Assembly: GCF_000227115.2 (NCBI RefSeq)
Contig: NC_016488.1
Span: 558,001 to 622,000 of the forward strand
DNA from: Naumovozyma dairenensis CBS 421
Taxonomy: Eukaryota > Ascomycota > Saccharomycetes > Saccharomycetales > Saccharomycetaceae
Reading direction: 5' to 3'
Length of the DNA stretch: 64,000 nt
The translations under genes were made by a program, and so were the position numbers. The notes under the pieces are model-generated. The model did no database searches. It had not been told where the DNA came from and saw only the letters and a list, made by a program, of their open reading frames with translations. Shown one piece after another: positions 11,212-21,895 of this stretch; position 1 is the first letter of the stretch; every line of letters starts with the position of its first letter.

Positions 11212-11320
11212 AATTGTTTTAAAATTTTGTAAAATATGGGTTCGATAATAGATCAAAATCTAAACTTCTTAAAGGCAGAGAGTAGAATTTAGGATTCTAG
11301 CGAATAGATGATTCGGGCTG

Positions 11321-11450
11321 CTCTCTTCATATATAGTATAAATAATAACTAATAAAGAGATATAAATAACTAACTCAAATACTTCTAATTCTAGTTCAAC
11401 TTTCAGTCCTTTTATAATCTTTCCAAAATACTTTTTCTCTTGTCAATAAC
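11321..11450 (+). repeat. Diverged repeat copy A, possible solo-LTR relic
   Basis: From TATATAGTATAAATAA onward this segment lines up with copy B about 1.05 kb downstream in the same orientation. By eye, about 70% of bases agree over about 70 nt, with shared stretches such as AACTAATAAA and AAATAAC and a weaker continuation. Its closeness to a tRNA gene and the TATA-like core suggest an old Ty LTR. No terminal repeats or target-site duplication were found. Confidence 0.35.
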
Positions 11451-12369
11451 CTTTCTTACTAGCCATTACTTTTCTCTAACAAAGCTGTAATAGGTAATTT
11501 GGATAATACGTGTCGTTTTAGATTTGTTTCATGTCAGACCTCAATAAACTTTAAACTTCTCTGTTCCACGGTAATTCACTGGATTGGTAAAAATAGAAAT
11601 AAAATAAAGTAAAATAAAATAAAGTTAGTAGGATCTTCTTTCCACAGGCACACAACTAGTTCTTCAACATAATTGTGGCTTAGGATAATGTTAATAAAGT
11701 AATAACTTAGTAAGTCAAATAAATTCTAGAAGTTCATATAGTATCTCGTTGAAGTCATGCATGCATAAAACAATATTCGTAATCATGAACACCGCTCTCA
11801 AAGTCCTTTCGACTAGGTGCTCCGCAGGACACTCTAAATACTTGTAGGTTTGATTAGGAGAGACTAATCCAGAACGCCTGAGTAAACACTCAGCAAAACC
11901 ATACAACTTAACCGACCCAATACATAACTCTTGTAAGCATGGCCGACCGAAACCGTAGATGCGGCTGCAATCAAAAACAATCTTAATAATAATAAGATAA
12001 CACTTACATGGTATTTGACTTAATTCAACAAAGATATTCAATTATAATTCAATAAACGCTATACAGCTACAAACATGTAAGGTGCATAATGTAGTTCGAG
12101 TCATTACTTCGAACCTCATAACATCATCATAATTCTTAACTCACTTAGCTGATAACGACACATAATTTCGTGACAGTAATTCCTCAAACAATAATAAAAT
12201 AAACATACTTTTTTGTGACACTTGGACGTGACGCCAATACTTCGTTATCTCAATCGGATATCTTACAATTCTAAAAAATAAATGCTTTATAATATGTGGT
12301 TGCCAATAAATTAAAAATCGTAACTTCAAAGCCAGTGATCATAACATAACATCGGGAAGGTATGCTTTG

Positions 12370-12490
12370 GTTGTCGCTTTTATATAGTCTAAAATAGGAA
12401 CTAATAAAAGACATCGAAATAACCAACTTAAACATTTCCCATTCCAGTTCAGTCGTAAAGGCGTCTCCCCTTGATTACTCTTGATAATAG
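12370..12490 (+). repeat. Diverged repeat copy B, possible solo-LTR relic
   Basis: The partner of copy A. It begins around TATATAGTCTAAAATA and shares AACTAATAAA, AAATAAC and a CAGTTCA/TAGTTCA block with it. It lies about 400 bp before the broken gene at 12882. Assignment to a Ty family is not possible by eye. Confidence 0.35.
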
Positions 12491-12881
12491 ATTACGAAAT
12501 GTAACCATATACCGGCTTCGTGTACCCTACTATATATATGTAAGACTTCACTAATTTTGGTGTATGCGCTAGTACATGATGCATTTTTGGTTTTACCTTT
12601 ACATTTCAATAGTTTAATTCATCGAGAATCTCTGGGTCAATGAGAGAAGTATACTATTAAAATCGTACTATCACCGTTCTTCGCTTGGGCGATAATAACC
12701 GCATATGATATTCAATGGACCCCAGAGGGTATCTAAACATATGGGCTGTTCATAATCTCTGAATTTTTTTTTATCATTTTCTGTCTACTTTTTTTTGTGT
12801 AAATTGTCAAACTTTCTTACTTCATCCCATTTTCATGTAACAAAATTTGGGGAAGCTATTCGATAACTAACACACATTATT

Positions 12882-13805
12882 ATGACAAACTTGTTAAAGA
12901 TATAGTCTTTCTTCTCTTTTACATTTGCTTTATCTCATGTCGTGAATGCAACCAACGTTACCGAAGCAGGGTGGGCCATTCTCGAGAAGTTGGAAATAGA
13001 CACTTGTGTTTCCTTTCTTCAACATAGTGATATGATGGTAATGATCCGTCGCCTATCAAATATTATGACGAGAATTTGCATGACATAGCAACAATCCATG
13101 AGTCTTTGAGGGATTATGAAGAAGTATATCTTTCCAATCCTCACTTCTTCAAATAATGGAGAAACTATTGCAGTTGAAAAGGGAATGATTGATAAACGTC
13201 TTCTCCGGTTAGGTGCAATAAAAGATGAGGTTCACCGTATGAAGAAAGCATTCCGTATGGCAATCACTCACTCACCAGCTCACTATTCTAGCTTTACAAT
13301 CAGGAACTGGAAAATAACTAACGAAGAGGGCCCAGATGATGAAACATCATCATGGATCTAAGACATGATTGCCAAGGATAGTAGAAAAAGATGACTTGGA
13401 CTAAAAATGGAACAAAAGCCAAGATTACACAAAGCAAAATTCAAATTATTCAGTGAGGGCGTTTATGTTTTCACGTTTATTGCTTTGCTTGTAGGTAAAT
13501 GTCTATTCTACCTTCCGTTACTTTGTAGTATTATCTTTTCGTGCAATCGGGATGATACTAAGGGTTCTTCATGTAATCAAAATCCTTTTGGATTTTGGTA
13601 TCCGCTTGTAGGTTCGGTATTAACAATTCTTTTTTGTAATTATTATATGATTTGCATAAGTCAAATCCGTAAAATGAAAATTCTGTTATTTTTCTTATTT
13701 GTCTGTTTGTTCCCTCAATCTTTTGAAAATTTTAACATAAACGTATATTCCCTAACATTACCGGCTGGAAATTCATTCCAACCCATTGGAATTGTTCATA
13801 TTTGA
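12882..13805 (+). pseudogene. Decayed gene for a secreted or membrane protein of unknown family
   Basis: One frame runs from an ATG at 12882 to a stop at 13803-13805 (about 307 codons) but carries several breaks. There is a stop at codon 8 (12903). Coding-like sequence passes into another frame from about 13031 to 13150 and then returns, so two compensating frameshifts are likely. In the first frame the stops at 13086 and 13107 fall inside that shifted part. Two further stops follow at 13359 and 13392. The start region is hydrophobic and signal-peptide-like, the middle is hydrophilic, and the end has about three hydrophobic spans. I do not recognise the family. It has no counterpart between SKI2 and BDF1 in S. 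cerevisiae. It lies in the accessory zone beside the tRNA. Confidence 0.5.
13407..13805 (+). CDS. Hypothetical small membrane protein (may be only the 3' end of the decayed gene)
   Basis: An intact 132-codon ATG frame in the same frame as the preceding broken segments. Hydrophobic spans lie at about residues 19-44, 63-84 and 89-103, with a Lys-rich start and a Cys-containing loop between the first two. It resembles nothing I can name. It is more probably the transmembrane end of the pseudogene than an independent gene, but a residual expressed protein cannot be excluded from sequence alone. Confidence 0.3.
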   Translation: MEQKPRLHKAKFKLFSEGVYVFTFIALLVGKCLFYLPLLCSIIFSCNRDDTKGSSCNQNPFGFWYPLVGSVLTILFCNYYMICISQIRKMKILLFFLFVCLFPQSFENFNINVYSLTLPAGNSFQPIGIVHI

Positions 13806-14357
13806 AGTTGAGCTTTCTATTTTGCATGCGTGCATACGATATCCATGGCCACTCTCTCGTCTTAAATTGCCTGTAACTTATCGCTGAGGTTTATGGTTTA
13901 TCTACTTGCATTATTAAAAAAAATATGATTATTATTTATCATTATAAATATATTTATAAGTTTTTTTTGTCTTAATGTTACAGAATTTATGCAGTCTATT
14001 AACCTCCTCCCCAATTACTCTTTCTCGGATATATATGTTTCTTTTTTTTTTTTTTTTTATATTTTTTGATATTTAATAAATTTTCTTAGGTTTATTTTCC
14101 TTCGTTGAGTTGAAACGTCTTATTATCAATACCGGGATACACTTATATGATGATTTGATTTGATCCCTTTTTCATTCTAAGTCATTTTTGAACCATTATT
14201 GCGCTTTTTCTAGGGTTCTTTTTTTCCATTTCTGTTTCATCCCATTCTTGAATGTTTATTAAGGCAACCCACCATTAGCCATTAAATCTTGGGCAATATG
14301 TTCAAGTAATACATGATTACTTGTTTCAATTAAATTGTATTGACGTTTGGATATTCT
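13806..14357. other. Convergent 3' flank of the decayed gene and BDF1
   Basis: A 552 bp AT-rich gap with T-rich runs, including a 17-base poly-T at 14042-14058. No gene or RNA is seen. Confidence 0.5.
14042..14058. repeat. Poly-T tract (17 bases)
   Basis: A homopolymer in the 3' flank of BDF1, read directly from the sequence. Confidence 0.9.
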
Positions 14358-16559
14358 TTACTCTTCTTCACTTTCACTACTGACATCGTCTCCGGATGAA
14401 GAGGATGAATAAGAGCCTAAGTTTCTATTATAACCCAAATTAGTTGGTGAGCCATTTTGGCTTGATGGTGAAGCCCCATCAAGCATAGCCAATTTATTTT
14501 TAATTTTTTCTATCTTTTTGGTTTGTTCAGTTTGACTCAAAGCTTTCGACCTCCTTTTCTTGCCACCACCATTGGTAGCTGAACCAGTTGGTGACAAACC
14601 TTCTTCACCTGGAGAAAAATGATTATTATTTGTACTATTACTTCTTGAATCAGTGTCATATTCCCTGAAGAATGTATTATACAATGTAAGGATTGTTGTA
14701 TTGTCCAAGGTATCCAAGTCTAATTCCACTTCATCATCATCCGATAAATTAGGCATAGATTTCCTTATAATTTCAATGACTCTTTCTAGCTTAGCTTGTG
14801 GTAAATCATTTATTCTTTCAGTGATCAATTTCTTCATATCATATGTGACCACAGTCTTTAATTTATTCTTACCACTGCTATTTGTTCCTTTTGATTTTTT
14901 CCCACTTCTCTTTTTGGATTTCTTAGCACGACGCTTCTTGGCACCACGAGCAATTCTTCTTTCTTTTCTAATTCTTTCTAATTCTTGATTTTTCAATACT
15001 TGTAATTCCACTTTCATTCTAGCTAGCTGTTCCTCTAAGTATTGAATAGCAGGGTTTGTAATAGACGTTTCATCAATTTCAGATTCCTCCATGTCAGATT
15101 CAGCCTCATCAGATGACATATCACCATTATCATATTTAGATTCATCATCAGTATCTTCATAATTATCAATGGTTGGTCTATCAGCCCATTTATTATTAAA
15201 AACTTCCTCTAGACGATGACCCATCATATTAACAATAGTACCATCTGGATTGAAAGCATAACAATTTTTGAAAACTAACCTTACGTCATCACCAAACTGA
15301 TCCATTGTTTCATATTCCCAATTATTTAGTTTCTTTGATATAGTTCCTAAATCCATTGGTTCTTTTACGTAATCATAATAAGTTGGTAAATTCAATGCAA
15401 CGGGATCTACAGGTTCTAGAAATGGATAATTGAAAGAAGCATGTTTTTTATTAGTTAATTCCTTTAAAATAGATTGACAAAATTTCATTGCTTGTTGTAA
15501 TTTTTTCGATTTTGGTTTTTTATTTTCATATGGATAAATGTCTTTTGATTTTGGTGGATGAATCTCACGTTTCGGTCTACCACTATGTGTTTGTGCACGT
15601 CTAATGACAATAGGAGCATCTTGATCTATTGTAGCTGCTTTCTTACTGTTTGCATTACCACGACCTTTTGGTTTGGTGGTGGGGGTAAANNCATCTTTAG
15701 CTGCCATGTTTAACATATGTTTTTCAAAAGCTGCTTGAATATTCCTTGCCATTTGAGAAATTACAGCGGTTGGACCATTGAATTTTATACTATTATTGAC
15801 CATCAGGTTGAAATCGTCTGTTATTTGTTCTGGTTCTGAATATGCATTTACATTTAATTTCTTCTCTATTGTCGATAAGTCCATAGGTCTTGGAACATAG
15901 TTATAATAGAATGGAATATTTAAAGCTACAATATCTACTGGTTTTAAGAATGGTCTTGCATCTTTTAATCTTTTCACTGCTTTAATGGCCATTAGAGCAT
16001 GCTTTTGTTGATGTTTGGGGATTGGATTTTCCGGTAGATTATTCATGTCTGGTTCTTGTGGTGGAGCTGGAGCAGGCACTTTTGGAAATTCTGCAGCAGG
16101 TACCGTTGTAATTGTGTCTGTATTTGCAGTTGTCATTGCGTCTGATGTTACTGCTGTAGTATCTGTATTTGCCACTGGTGTGGTTGCATTATTCTCAACA
16201 GCGGCTTCAGTACGATCAGTTACTGTGTCTTCTAGTTTGACTTTTTTACTATTTGCATTGTCATTTTCGTTTTCTTGTTGACTATTTCGTTCTACGGTGA
16301 CAGTACTTTGACTTAAAGTCTTATCATTTACTTGCAGTTTGTCCTCAGAAGAGACATCGTCATAGGATCTTTTCAACGGATTTTCGATAGCGTTTTCGAG
16401 ATTATCCACATTAGGAGGGTTCTCTAAAGGCTCTGATACTGGAGAATGAGGAATAGGAAGCTCCTTATTACCAATATGGTTCTGTTGCTGTACCGCGCTG
16501 AAAGTATCAGTGGCGTTGTTATTGTTATTATTCATGTTGTTGTTGTTGTTCTCTGACAT
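14358..16559 (-). CDS. BDF1: Bdf1, double-bromodomain BET-family protein
   Basis: Chromatin reader that binds acetylated histone H4, associates with TFIID and supports SWR1 function. I chose the ATG at 16559 (733 aa); the longer frame starts at GTG. BD1 spans about 187-282 with its acetyl-lysine Asn in KFNG near 261. BD2 spans about 355-459 with the equivalent Asn in AFNPDG near 437. A Lys/Arg-rich block and the NET (ET) domain at about 569-636 follow, then a Ser/Glu-rich tail. Two N bases at 15690-15691 leave one residue undefined between the bromodomains, but the frame agrees on both sides. Confidence 0.96.
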   Translation of the reverse strand: MSENNNNNMNNNNNNATDTFSAVQQQNHIGNKELPIPHSPVSEPLENPPNVDNLENAIENPLKRSYDDVSSEDKLQVNDKTLSQSTVTVERNSQQENENDNANSKKVKLEDTVTDRTEAAVENNATTPVANTDTTAVTSDAMTTANTDTITTVPAAEFPKVPAPAPPQEPDMNNLPENPIPKHQQKHALMAIKAVKRLKDARPFLKPVDIVALNIPFYYNYVPRPMDLSTIEKKLNVNAYSEPEQITDDFNLMVNNSIKFNGPTAVISQMARNIQAAFEKHMLNMAAKDXFTPTTKPKGRGNANSKKAATIDQDAPIVIRRAQTHSGRPKREIHPPKSKDIYPYENKKPKSKKLQQAMKFCQSILKELTNKKHASFNYPFLEPVDPVALNLPTYYDYVKEPMDLGTISKKLNNWEYETMDQFGDDVRLVFKNCYAFNPDGTIVNMMGHRLEEVFNNKWADRPTIDNYEDTDDESKYDNGDMSSDEAESDMEESEIDETSITNPAIQYLEEQLARMKVELQVLKNQELERIRKERRIARGAKKRRAKKSKKRSGKKSKGTNSSGKNKLKTVVTYDMKKLITERINDLPQAKLERVIEIIRKSMPNLSDDDEVELDLDTLDNTTILTLYNTFFREYDTDSRSNSTNNNHFSPGEEGLSPTGSATNGGGKKRRSKALSQTEQTKKIEKIKNKLAMLDGASPSSQNGSPTNLGYNRNLGSYSSSSSGDDVSSESEEE
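15690..15691. other. Assembly ambiguity (NN) within BDF1
   Basis: Two undetermined bases between BD1 and BD2. Coding sequence is in the same frame on both sides, so a gap of two bases, or two plus a multiple of three, is compatible. Confidence 0.95.
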
Positions 16560-17857
16560 CCTTGCACGTGATGTGAATTGCAGCGGAGGGATATATGTAT
16601 ATAGAACAGCCACACACCAGGAGAGTCGGGTACGAAAAATACAGAAGGGGCGCGCGTTACTTAAGAAGAGATTTTGAAAAACAAAACACAGAAATGTGGG
16701 CCCTTTGGGAAAATCGGGTTGTTGAAAAATTTGAGTGGCGAACGGGTGTGTTCCTTAAATACTCTGAAAGCATTTCGTCGGACTGGACATAGATGGACAC
16801 GACGCGCCATCGCCCTCCGTCCAGTGGACCAAATCGTTAGAGCCCCAGAGGAACTCCCGTACAAATCAAAAGTCCTATCACGCGTCGACGCGTCCGGGAA
16901 AAACAAACACCAAAAACAAGAAAAAACTCTCACGGGCTTGCCTCCCGAATTCCCACGGCGCGGTGCAAGGGCGTCTTCCCCCCTGACGTGCTGCGCAGTA
17001 ACTAACCATAGCTTTTTACAGCCAACTAATTAACTAACTAAGCCTGGCAAGGAGCGCTCACTTACGGTTTACCAAGCATGTCAACAATAAAAGGTATTTA
17101 AGAAAAAAATACAGTGTATACTGAAGAACAAGAATAAATCAACCATAATGGACTGAAAAAATGATAAAACAATCCAATAGTCTCTATTCTTATATCAGTA
17201 TCATCGTTAATAGCAGTATTTAAATGGGAATCCCCATCTAATACGTTTCTTTTATAATCAACCTTTCTGTGAGTCATACATACAAATATACTTGTCACCC
17301 CGTTCACCACCAACCATCCCACGAGTTTCCTGTCTTCTTCGCCACTTATATTTCACCTAATTTCTGATAGTATCGTTGTCTCCATTTTTATGATTAATTC
17401 TTGGCTTTGTTAATGGCATTGTCCTCTGCAATCATGTTGATCTAGTTTAAGGGGATATATCTTAAAATCAGTATTATTACTATAAGAATCACACCATATA
17501 TAAACCATTCTAACTAAGAAGGGGTTCGGAATTCGATCTACCATTTTTTTATATCGAATTCTTCAAATACATTTCTCCAGTTTAATTTTATATATGTGTA
17601 GTACGGATGGCATCTAAGGATGTACGGATGTTGTTGTTGCGACTGTCTCAAAAACACACGCATACGAACAGACAGAATGTTTTCCCCATTGCCAGTCACC
17701 TGCTGATCTTAGTTTCCCGCGACAGTAATTTATAACTCCATTTTCTAGTCTATAATTGAATATAGTTTAAGAAATATTATGATAAATATTATACATGGTT
17801 CTATCGGCTATTATATATAGACTAAGGAATACAATTATTTGTTTATTTTTTCTGTAT
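16560..17857. promoter_or_regulatory. BDF1 upstream region, with a GC-rich core and paired ACGCGT sites
   Basis: About 1.3 kb between DUS3 (3' end) and BDF1 (5' end). The first 450 bp are unusually CpG-rich for this window, with repeated GCGCG and ACGCG. Two exact ACGCGT (MCB) hexamers lie at 16880-16885 and 16888-16893, about 320 bp before the BDF1 ATG. The rest is AT-rich. Overlapping reading frames of 90-119 codons on both strands in the GC-rich part look like by-products of low stop frequency. No tRNA is seen. Confidence 0.4.
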
Positions 17858-19852
17858 TCACTTAGAATAAGAATTACTCTTATGCTTTGGTGTAAAGACA
17901 AAATTATCTTCAACTTTACCGAAAAACAATTCACTTAATTTAATCCAGTCATTAGAATCTGTACTACCCATTAAAGTTTCCATATCATCTCTTCCAATCC
18001 AATGTGGTGGTCTTTCATTCAAATACACTGGATATCTTTCACAAATTCCCATAGGAACATATCTATGGAAAAATGACATAAATTCACAGAAATATCTACG
18101 ACTTTGTGAAACACCATATTCATCTGTACCCCAATGTTCCATGGCAAATTGAGCATAATCTCTCAAAATATCCAATCTTTCTGTACTTGATTTATCAATA
18201 TATTGTTCTGCATCCACTTCTTCAAAAATCCATGGTTTAATTAAACAACCACGAGCTACCATGATACTATCGATATTTTTATTATTATCCAAATAACGGT
18301 ACCAATCTTCAAAATTGTTCACATCACCATTACCAACAAATTGCACTCTTAATTTAGATTCTCTCCTTTCTTTATATTCGGTGGAATTTTCAAATTCAAA
18401 TTCAGAAGCTCTTAATGAATCTGCAACATTAGAAATATAATCCCAATTAGCTAATTTAGTATAACGTTGTTGTCTTGATCTACCATGTAAGGTGACCGCG
18501 GCAACATCAGTTTCATAAACTAATCTTTTCATCAAACCTTCTGCAATAGGATGACCCTCTTTAGTACCCGTTCTAATCTTGACACTTATAGGAATATCTC
18601 CAGAAACATAATTCATGGCATTCAAACAACGAATCATTCTTGCAGGATTGTCTAATAGAGCTGAACCGGAACCTTGTCTATATAATAAATCAATTGGACA
18701 ACCAGAGTTCAAATTGATTTCACTAATTCCAGAATGATCAAGATTAGAAGCTAAAGCCTCTGTTGCCTTAGCTGCTTGCCATGCTTTGGAACATGCAATT
18801 TGAATACCATAGCCAGGTACTTCACTAACATGAGCCTTTGGTAATGCCCATTCTGAATTAGTACCTTGAATCAATGGTACACTTAATGCCATTTCTGAAT
18901 AAGTCACATCTGCACCTAACTTCCTCATTAATCTACGATATGGTAAATTGCCGACAGTAGTCAATGGAGATACAATTTTTTTACGATGTAAATCTAATGG
19001 TTTCTTTTCTTGAGCAAAATATCTTGTATCTTTATATTTCAGATATAATTCCTTTTGTTTATTTCTATGTTCTTCTAATTCCTTTTCTCTTTGTAAGACT
19101 TGTGGGGCTACACGTTCATTCTTTTCCCCATTTGTTTCTTCTTCTTGTTCATCCTTGTCATCGTGAATTGGTTGTGTCTTTTCTGGCTTCATCACGTCTC
19201 TATTTTCTTGTTGAATTGCATCAATTATATTCAAAACATGGTCACTTTTTTCAAATTTAAATCTTCTCTTAATCAAATCAAATTTCGCATCATAAGAAAT
19301 AACATTAACTTCCTGTTTCCCATTATTACCTTCCTCCTTTGAAGGTGGCGGTACACTCAATAATTTCTTATTAACCTTATCATAATGTGAAGACAAGAAT
19401 CTACATTTGAATCCCATAGGACAATACCCCAATGCATCCCAAACGGGACAAACTTTAAAATAATCACTTTCAATTTCAGGTTTCTTTGTTGTCAAATATA
19501 AATCGACATCATGAACAAATCTACATTTATCACCAAACGTACATGCCACATTAGGGTCTTGACCCTGAATTATCTTCGAACATAATGCGTTTACTTCTTT
19601 AGTTTGTCTGTTGTCTCTGTTTTTATTTTGACCTCTCTTCTTATTCTTTTTGGAAGTTGGAAGTCTTTCTGTGGATGGTTCAGCTTCATCATCATCATGG
19701 TTAGCTGGTGTAGTGGAGGTGGTAGTGGAGGAGGTATGAATAATGAATTCGGGTTTCAAATGAGCTATACCGTCTGTTGATGGTGCATTGTTTTGCTTTG
19801 TTACAGAGGATGAGTCTTCATTTTCAATGGGACGTTTAGTAGTTATTGTCAT
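17858..19852 (-). CDS. DUS3: tRNA dihydrouridine synthase 3
   Basis: Flavin enzyme that reduces uridine-47 to dihydrouridine in the variable loop of cytoplasmic tRNAs. I chose the ATG at 19852 (664 aa), because the upstream TTG adds only two codons; yeast Dus3 is 668. Two CCCH zinc fingers lie at about 91-115 and 135-156, a Dus3 hallmark. They are followed by an acidic linker and a TIM barrel with [15 protein letters not shown] near 294 and the catalytic Cys in NSGCP near 385. HGR near 456 and FVGNGDVNN near 515 contribute to FMN and tRNA binding in the family. It lies beside BDF1 as in S. cerevisiae. Confidence 0.97.
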   Translation of the reverse strand: MTITTKRPIENEDSSSVTKQNNAPSTDGIAHLKPEFIIHTSSTTTSTTPANHDDDEAEPSTERLPTSKKNKKRGQNKNRDNRQTKEVNALCSKIIQGQDPNVACTFGDKCRFVHDVDLYLTTKKPEIESDYFKVCPVWDALGYCPMGFKCRFLSSHYDKVNKKLLSVPPPSKEEGNNGKQEVNVISYDAKFDLIKRRFKFEKSDHVLNIIDAIQQENRDVMKPEKTQPIHDDKDEQEEETNGEKNERVAPQVLQREKELEEHRNKQKELYLKYKDTRYFAQEKKPLDLHRKKIVSPLTTVGNLPYRRLMRKLGADVTYSEMALSVPLIQGTNSEWALPKAHVSEVPGYGIQIACSKAWQAAKATEALASNLDHSGISEINLNSGCPIDLLYRQGSGSALLDNPARMIRCLNAMNYVSGDIPISVKIRTGTKEGHPIAEGLMKRLVYETDVAAVTLHGRSRQQRYTKLANWDYISNVADSLRASEFEFENSTEYKERRESKLRVQFVGNGDVNNFEDWYRYLDNNKNIDSIMVARGCLIKPWIFEEVDAEQYIDKSSTERLDILRDYAQFAMEHWGTDEYGVSQSRRYFCEFMSFFHRYVPMGICERYPVYLNERPPHWIGRDDMETLMGSTDSNDWIKLSELFFGKVEDNFVFTPKHKSNSYSK

Positions 19853-20175
19853 GATCAAGATTCGTTTTGTTTTCGGATACTGTTTCTTGTTCTTGTTGTT
19901 TTCAAGGAAAACAATTGATCCGTAGGATAGTTACTAAATATAGTTAGTTCGTTAACTTAAGATCAGTAGGCAAGCCAATGGACTAAGCTACATAGATACA
20001 CACATACATGCGTATAACTTACTTTAATTCATCTTGTTTAAGCAATGGAAACTTTTTTTGTTTTCATATCTCCTTGAAGAATTTGAGACGCCGGTTAATT
20101 TTTCAGTAAGGTCGAAAAGTTTCAAAGATTTTTGATCCGAATGTCTGGGTGTTTTAACTCGAATGGAGGAAATCC

Positions 20176-20200
20176 GATGAGATGAGATGAGATGAGATGA
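20176..20200. repeat. (GATGA)5 tandem repeat
   Basis: Five perfect 5-bp units, 324-348 bp upstream of the DUS3 ATG. Each junction makes GATGAG, the core of the PAC element, so five overlapping PAC cores are present. Whether Tod6/Dot6-like factors bind is unknown. Confidence 0.9.
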
Positions 20201-20293
20201 GACGGGCTGGGCTGGGCAAGAAAAAGAAACGTGCATGAAGGGAATCACCTGCGGAGGCATGGTCATGGTCCCCTTGAAAAAGGGAGGGCAGGA

Positions 20294-20304
20294 GGGGGGG
20301 GGGG
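20294..20304. repeat. Poly-G run (11 bases)
   Basis: Eleven consecutive G bases, preceded by GGGAGGGCAGGA. Together these give four closely spaced G runs, enough in principle for a G-quadruplex on the plus strand. Confidence 0.9.
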
Positions 20305-21824
20305 TCCTCACAAATTATCGTATGAATGTGGCAATGACAGTGATTATAACGGACACGAAGTCTCCAATATTTTGGTAATACTTGTACATATTTTTTGTGC
20401 TGTCCATAACACAAATATTCTCCCTTAATTCAAGGGAGAATGATGATATGCGTTTACCTTGTGAATGTTGTCTTTCTACGGCCCTTCTTCCCCTTACACT
20501 CCTTTTGTTTCATTGGCTTTAATGTTTGGGTTTCTACCGACCAAAATACGGTTATTTCATTAAAGGGTATTTAGTACGGTAAATTATTGGCAATGAACTA
20601 TTGTTTTCCAAAACCATCGCCGTATACCATAGATGTGCGTACGTGCGATAGAGTGTTGGAAACGGGCGTTAAGTATTTTTCAGGAAACACGGAGCACTTT
20701 GTCTTTACCGCCGGTAATCACTCTCAACGAGTAGTTATGAAATAAACGGAGGAATGTTTAGCTTACGTACATAAGGATGTCCCTAAGGTAATTGCCACTT
20801 AGATTAAGTAGGATTTTCATGGAGGGTTTCCTGAATTTGCGTGTGACATATGACCGTACGCACATATGTCTGTACACTAAAAAAAGATAATAGAGTTTTC
20901 TTAATTCTTCCTCCAAGAATCCCTCCGGCACTTGAACTGATGCTCCCCCCGTGTCTCCCTTCGTTCTTTGTTTATGTGTCTGGTACGGTTTAGAAAAATC
21001 GCCCAAAAAAGAGCCCCCCACAGCTTAGCTAAGTTGCTAACACCCTGGCTACCAGCCTTCTTAGTTCTGTTCTGGAATGTATTGTCAAGTCTTCGGGGGG
21101 GAGATACCATAACACTTCTGTTTCTGACAGTATTTGATCTCCCCTCCATCGTTGATAAAAACTAATGATTTATCATGGTTCTCCTTCTCCTTCTTCTTTT
21201 TGATCTTTGCGCATCGATGTTGCAGAAAATATACATACAATACATCGGTTACATCATCAATTTTGAATAATTCATCTTTTTCGCACAGTATTCTCTCAGC
21301 ACCCTCCATTATCTTTACAGTACCATATGTAACGTAAGGTACGATTGTCGTTAGGCTATGGAAAGCAAAAAGTATAAGGTATCATGAAATATTGTACGTA
21401 CGTAATATATATTAGTGAAATTATATATACTCATTCATATACTTCTTTTTACCCCCATTATATTCATTTGTACTATTAATATATATATATACACATATAT
21501 ATATATTCTATCTTTTTCCAAATTCGTCCTTTTTTTGATTCTCCATTAAAAAGAATAGCTCATTGCTAATAATATATTCAAATATAAAAGAAATTATACT
21601 TTATTCTTAAAAGAATAATCGTAATAAATTTCGTATAAGCGTATACCGTTTTTTTTTGTTTTGTTGAATTGAAACCCTTATAAACAAAACCACAACGTTT
21701 AAAGTTCAGAATAACAAAATTGGTTACGTCAAGTCAACAAATCGTACCATAAGTCAAAGACATAAGAGAAAAATAAAAAGGGAAAAGAAGTTAGATAAGT
21801 ACCTTCTCATTACAAATTTTTCAG

Positions 21825-21852
21825 CGAACGAACGAACGAACGAACGAACGAA
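21825..21852. repeat. (CGAA)7 microsatellite upstream of SFP1
   Basis: Seven perfect CGAA units ending 43 bp before the SFP1 ATG, most likely in its 5' leader. It could vary in length between strains. Confidence 0.95.
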
Positions 21853-21895
21853 TAGGACGAACAAATAAAATTTAGAACAATAAAGCAAACATCGC

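Larger units (their letters stand above)
11212..12881. other. Gene-poor stretch beside the tRNA with repeat relics
   Basis: About 1.7 kb without a credible gene. The reading frames here (for example 11715-12041 and 12141-12329, minus strand) start at TTG and resemble nothing I know. It holds two related copies of a short repeat (about 11320-11450 and 12370-12490). Such stretches next to tRNA genes are typical insertion zones for yeast Ty elements, but no intact LTR ends or Ty coding sequence are visible. Confidence 0.5.
19853..21895. promoter_or_regulatory. Divergent DUS3/SFP1 intergenic region
   Basis: Two kilobases with no credible gene. It holds a (GATGA)5 repeat at 20176-20200, a GGGCTGGGCTGGGC block just after it, an 11-base G run at 20294-20304, AT-rich dinucleotide stretches near 21475-21505 and a (CGAA)7 repeat in the probable SFP1 leader. 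Several small overlapping frames around 20758-21337 start mostly without ATG and look accidental. The length suggests elaborate control of SFP1. Confidence 0.5.

Noticed and set aside
11715..12041. 108-codon minus-strand frame in the tRNA-flanking region
   Set aside because: It starts at TTG rather than ATG, has no recognisable domain and lies in repeat-relic sequence. The same applies to 12141-12329.
11212..12881. Search for a centromere or replication origin in the gene-poor stretch
   Set aside because: CACGTG occurs near the tRNA but no CDEIII-like element follows an AT-rich spacer, and single ARS-like matches are too common to count in AT-rich DNA.
12882..13805. Idea that the decayed gene is a killer-toxin-like gene
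   Set aside because: The signal-peptide-like start and size would allow it, but no diagnostic feature is visible and its hydrophobic spans lie at the C-terminal end. I left the family open.
16661..17033. Overlapping reading frames of 90 and 119 codons on opposite strands upstream of BDF1
   Set aside because: They lie in the CpG-rich island, where stops are rare, and resemble no protein family.
20758..21337. Several 65-95 codon frames on both strands between DUS3 and SFP1
   Set aside because: They overlap each other on opposite strands, mostly lack ATG starts and show no coding character.
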